Positions 61,501 through 64,000 of a stretch of DNA of 64,000 bases are shown here, one piece after another. A program made the position numbers and the translations under genes. Where the stretch lies: the NCBI GenBank assembly GCA_013396995.1, contig VWZP01006706.1:62001-126000 (forward strand), given 5' to 3'. The notes under the pieces were generated by a model. It was given only the letters and a program-made list of their open reading frames with translations. It was not told the origin of the DNA and did no database searches. Numbering within the stretch: the first letter of the stretch is position 1; each line of letters starts with the position of its first letter. Origin of the DNA: Dicaeum eximium (taxonomy: Eukaryota; Chordata; Aves; Passeriformes; Dicaeidae).

Positions 61501-64000
61501 GGGACTGTAATAATAGTACACTATGGTCAGGATTTTTCAGCTAGTATATTTCTTTTGGATACAAATTATATACACTGAAAGAGTTTGCAAGTATAAATAG
61601 GTGACTATTATCTACGAATACTTTTTTATTTTTTATATTTTAATAATTGTCTCTGTCTTTGTAATCCATCCAAAATATTATTTTGAAGTAACTCAAACCA
61701 TTATTTTTCTGCTGAATACACAGATAATTTACAACCATATTTAACCTATAAGTCAATAAAACCAGCTTTTTCCAGACACCTTTCTGGTAGTCCATTTATT
61801 CCAGAACCTTGATACTCAGTTTTAGGGAGCACTGGTCTGTGATTTCTTTCACTAACCCCCCTTTCTCATTTTCTTCTCTCCATGTGGTTTTATAAAGTAT
61901 GCCAGCTTGAGCAATGGATAATGCAAAGCTTTTGCAATTTCCAAAACTGCTGTTAAAAGAGGCAATTACTAATGATTCTTTTTTCAAAGTCCTAGAAGTT
62001 GCAATTTGTTGTACACTTGCATGTGGAAGATGATGTTCATCTGTGATTGAAGCCTTAGGAGAACTAAGGAGCAAATTTAAAATCACACATTAGCTTAAAT
62101 CAATATCATGCAAAGGAAGCAATCTGTGCTGAGTATGGACAGCAAACTGATTTTGTTTGCTGTGTTGTGGTTGGTTTTGATTGGGGGGAGTGGTGGGGGG
62201 GGGTGTTGAGGTTCTCACCTTTTCATTCAATTACCATTCTATAACCTGCTTTGATTATGAAAGGTTTTTCCACATTCTTATCAAAGATGTAGCACTTCAG
62301 CCATGCAATGAAGGTGTGAAAATCTGAATTTCATTAATATAAGACTGCAAAATGCTAATGATAAACTGTTTGCATGATTTCAAGCATATCAAGTTCAATG
62401 AAAGTTTCATTAGAGTTAAAACAAAGTGATCACATCTAGAGAAATGATCGTGCAACAAAACTAATTATGTGCACTCAGAACACCAAAGCAGGTTCTGAAT
62501 TACACTTGAAAGGAATTAAATCAAGTAAATAGCCTAACAAAGACAAAAAAAAAAAAAAGTACTGGCAGAATACCTTTCCTTCCCTGGAATTTATAAAAGG
62601 CTTGACCTCATTGGTCTTACCAGCCTTCAAACCTGGGCTCTCACAATAGAGTTTTATTTAAGGACTGTTTGGGGTGTTGGATAAATTTCAGGTGGATTTT
62701 TATTTTGACTTCTTTTGATTAGTTGGTTGATTTGGTTTTTTCTCCATGTCTTTTTTGTGCAGATTTTGAAGAAGCTGGAGAGAAGAACAAAACATGTGTA
62801 CATAAGGTTCAGTATCTGCCTGAGTATGCTATTTTATTTTGTGGATGTCAGCAAACCCTCTAGGACATAAATTTATCCATTTGATGATGCTATCTATTCT
62901 ATATTTTGTGTCAGTGTCAAACCAGGCATGGGCTCATCAGTGCTACTCATTGAGAGGCATGCTTTTTCCCAGAGAAGCTAAATGTTACCTTGGTTATATT
63001 TGACAATCTTTGAGTATTTACATTTTTTTTTTATTTACAGCACTGCTTAAATGTTTCCACCACTAATCTTTTGTAAGAATCAGAGCTAGAGACTACCTAC
63101 AGCTCTACTTCTAGCTTTTTGTTGTTTTTTTCTCTTACAGAAGGTGAATTACACTGTGAATTGTGCAGTGTAGCAGACAAAGCTGGAAGAACTGCCCTTC
63201 TCATTGCTTCAACCTTAATTGCATTATGAATTCTATATTAAGAATTTTCAGTTCTCCACTCATATGAGTTGTTGACCAATTTCATTCAAACAGTAAAAAA
63301 CACCTCTTGAAACTCAACGCACCAAAGAATAAATGCTGGCAGAGTATAGTGCTGTTTTTAACAGTACTAAATTTTCTTCTTTTGTAAAGTCTGATTAACC
63401 AATCCCAATTTTATATTCTTGAAGTGTTTTAAATTTACTGAAGAATTTTCTAAATGCCTTTTTTTTTCTTTTTAATGTAATGAATATAAAAGCAGTACAT
63501 CTTCCCATGCCACTGAAATATGTTTAACTAATGCCAGGGCTTAGCAAAAGTAGACTCTAGTGGGAGCCTTGATGGCACTTAGAGTGCTTATCAACATCTC
63601 TGATTGAATACCAGTGTTTCCTAATTAGAATGACTTTCATTAATACTCTCTACATTTTAAGCATTGTAATGTATGCCATTATTCTCCAAATCATCTGTGT
63701 CATTAGCATTTCCTTTTATGCTGAAATGATCTTTTTATAACAGGCAAGAAAAATTATTGTAGAAATTCTTTACCCAAAATGTACTATTTAATGGACATAA
63801 TTTCTGTTTTGTTGTAAAAAAATATGTATGAAGAGCTTTTCCTATTGGCTTAACTAGCAGGTGTATGATTCCTATGCCAGTGATCAAATGGAAGTTGGAT
63901 GTCATGAAAACAGGATAATATCAAACCAGAAACACATCAGGGAAACAAGACATACCACATGATCTCTCTGTGAAGGCTCTACTCACCTATCTGTGAACAT
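58598..64000. other. AT-rich non-coding stretch to window end
   Basis: No gene recognised. Features seen: a G-rich run at 62183-62203, a 14-base A run near 62547-62560, and a homeobox-site-like region near 63.56-63.74 kb. A possible 3' splice site at 62767 is followed by about 34 open codons to a TAG, but no donor, domain or partner exon supports it. Confidence 0.5.
62183..62203 (+). repeat. G-rich tract
   Basis: G6, AGTGGT and then G9 in AT-rich surroundings. It could form a G-quadruplex only if the long runs split to supply four G3 segments. Confidence 0.75.

Noticed and set aside
62768..62863. Possible last coding exon after a T-rich acceptor, about 34 codons to a TAG
   Set aside because: Two frames are open to similar extent, no domain is visible and no matching upstream exon was found. 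It is probably chance.

Overview
The window looks like avian nuclear DNA, most likely from a songbird (passerine). It is AT-rich with long stretches that have no coding signal. It carries at least thirteen CR1 LINE fragments, several with the diagnostic bird CR1 3' end (ATTCTATG-type repeats). It also has two recognisable bird endogenous-retrovirus LTRs and a third LTR-like segment. There are two assembly gaps inside simple repeats. No prokaryotic, plasmid, phage or CRISPR feature was seen.

The best-supported gene is a short, TOPORS-like C3HC4 RING-finger gene at 8153-8455 (+). It sits in a GC-rich island (about 6.3-9.0 kb). The 100-codon frame follows a good 3' splice site at 8094 and is followed by an AATAAA signal at 8678, so it looks like a compact last exon. 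The RING and the stretch after it resemble vertebrate TOPORS, but almost all of the roughly 1000-residue TOPORS protein is missing. The island also contains short divergent internal repeats.

A second, much weaker coding candidate lies at 2526-2603 (+): a signal-peptide-like frame of 26 codons that ends at a perfect GTAAGT donor. I could not name a gene for it.

Layout: 0-6.3 kb is AT-rich, with one CR1 3' end and the candidate exon. 6.3-9.1 kb is the TOPORS-like island. 9.6-12.8 kb has two CR1 fragments and a gapped GGAA microsatellite. 12.8-24.7 kb is featureless AT-rich DNA with possible conserved non-coding elements and hairpins. 24.7-29.5 kb is a repeat cluster (CR1 +, ERV LTR -, CR1 +, CR1 -, CR1 -). 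33.7-34.1 kb is a CR1. 36.5-37.7 kb is an LTR-like segment with a CCTTG pentamer/heptamer array, running into a CpG-rich block. 39.2-44.4 kb has three CR1 fragments. 49.3 kb has one CR1. 55.6-56.1 kb is a solo ERVL-type LTR with a near-perfect 5-bp target duplication. 58.3 kb has one CR1, and the rest is AT-rich.

Most of the window is therefore intergenic or intronic. I found no coherent multi-gene system. Boundaries of repeats were judged by eye against remembered family features, without alignment.
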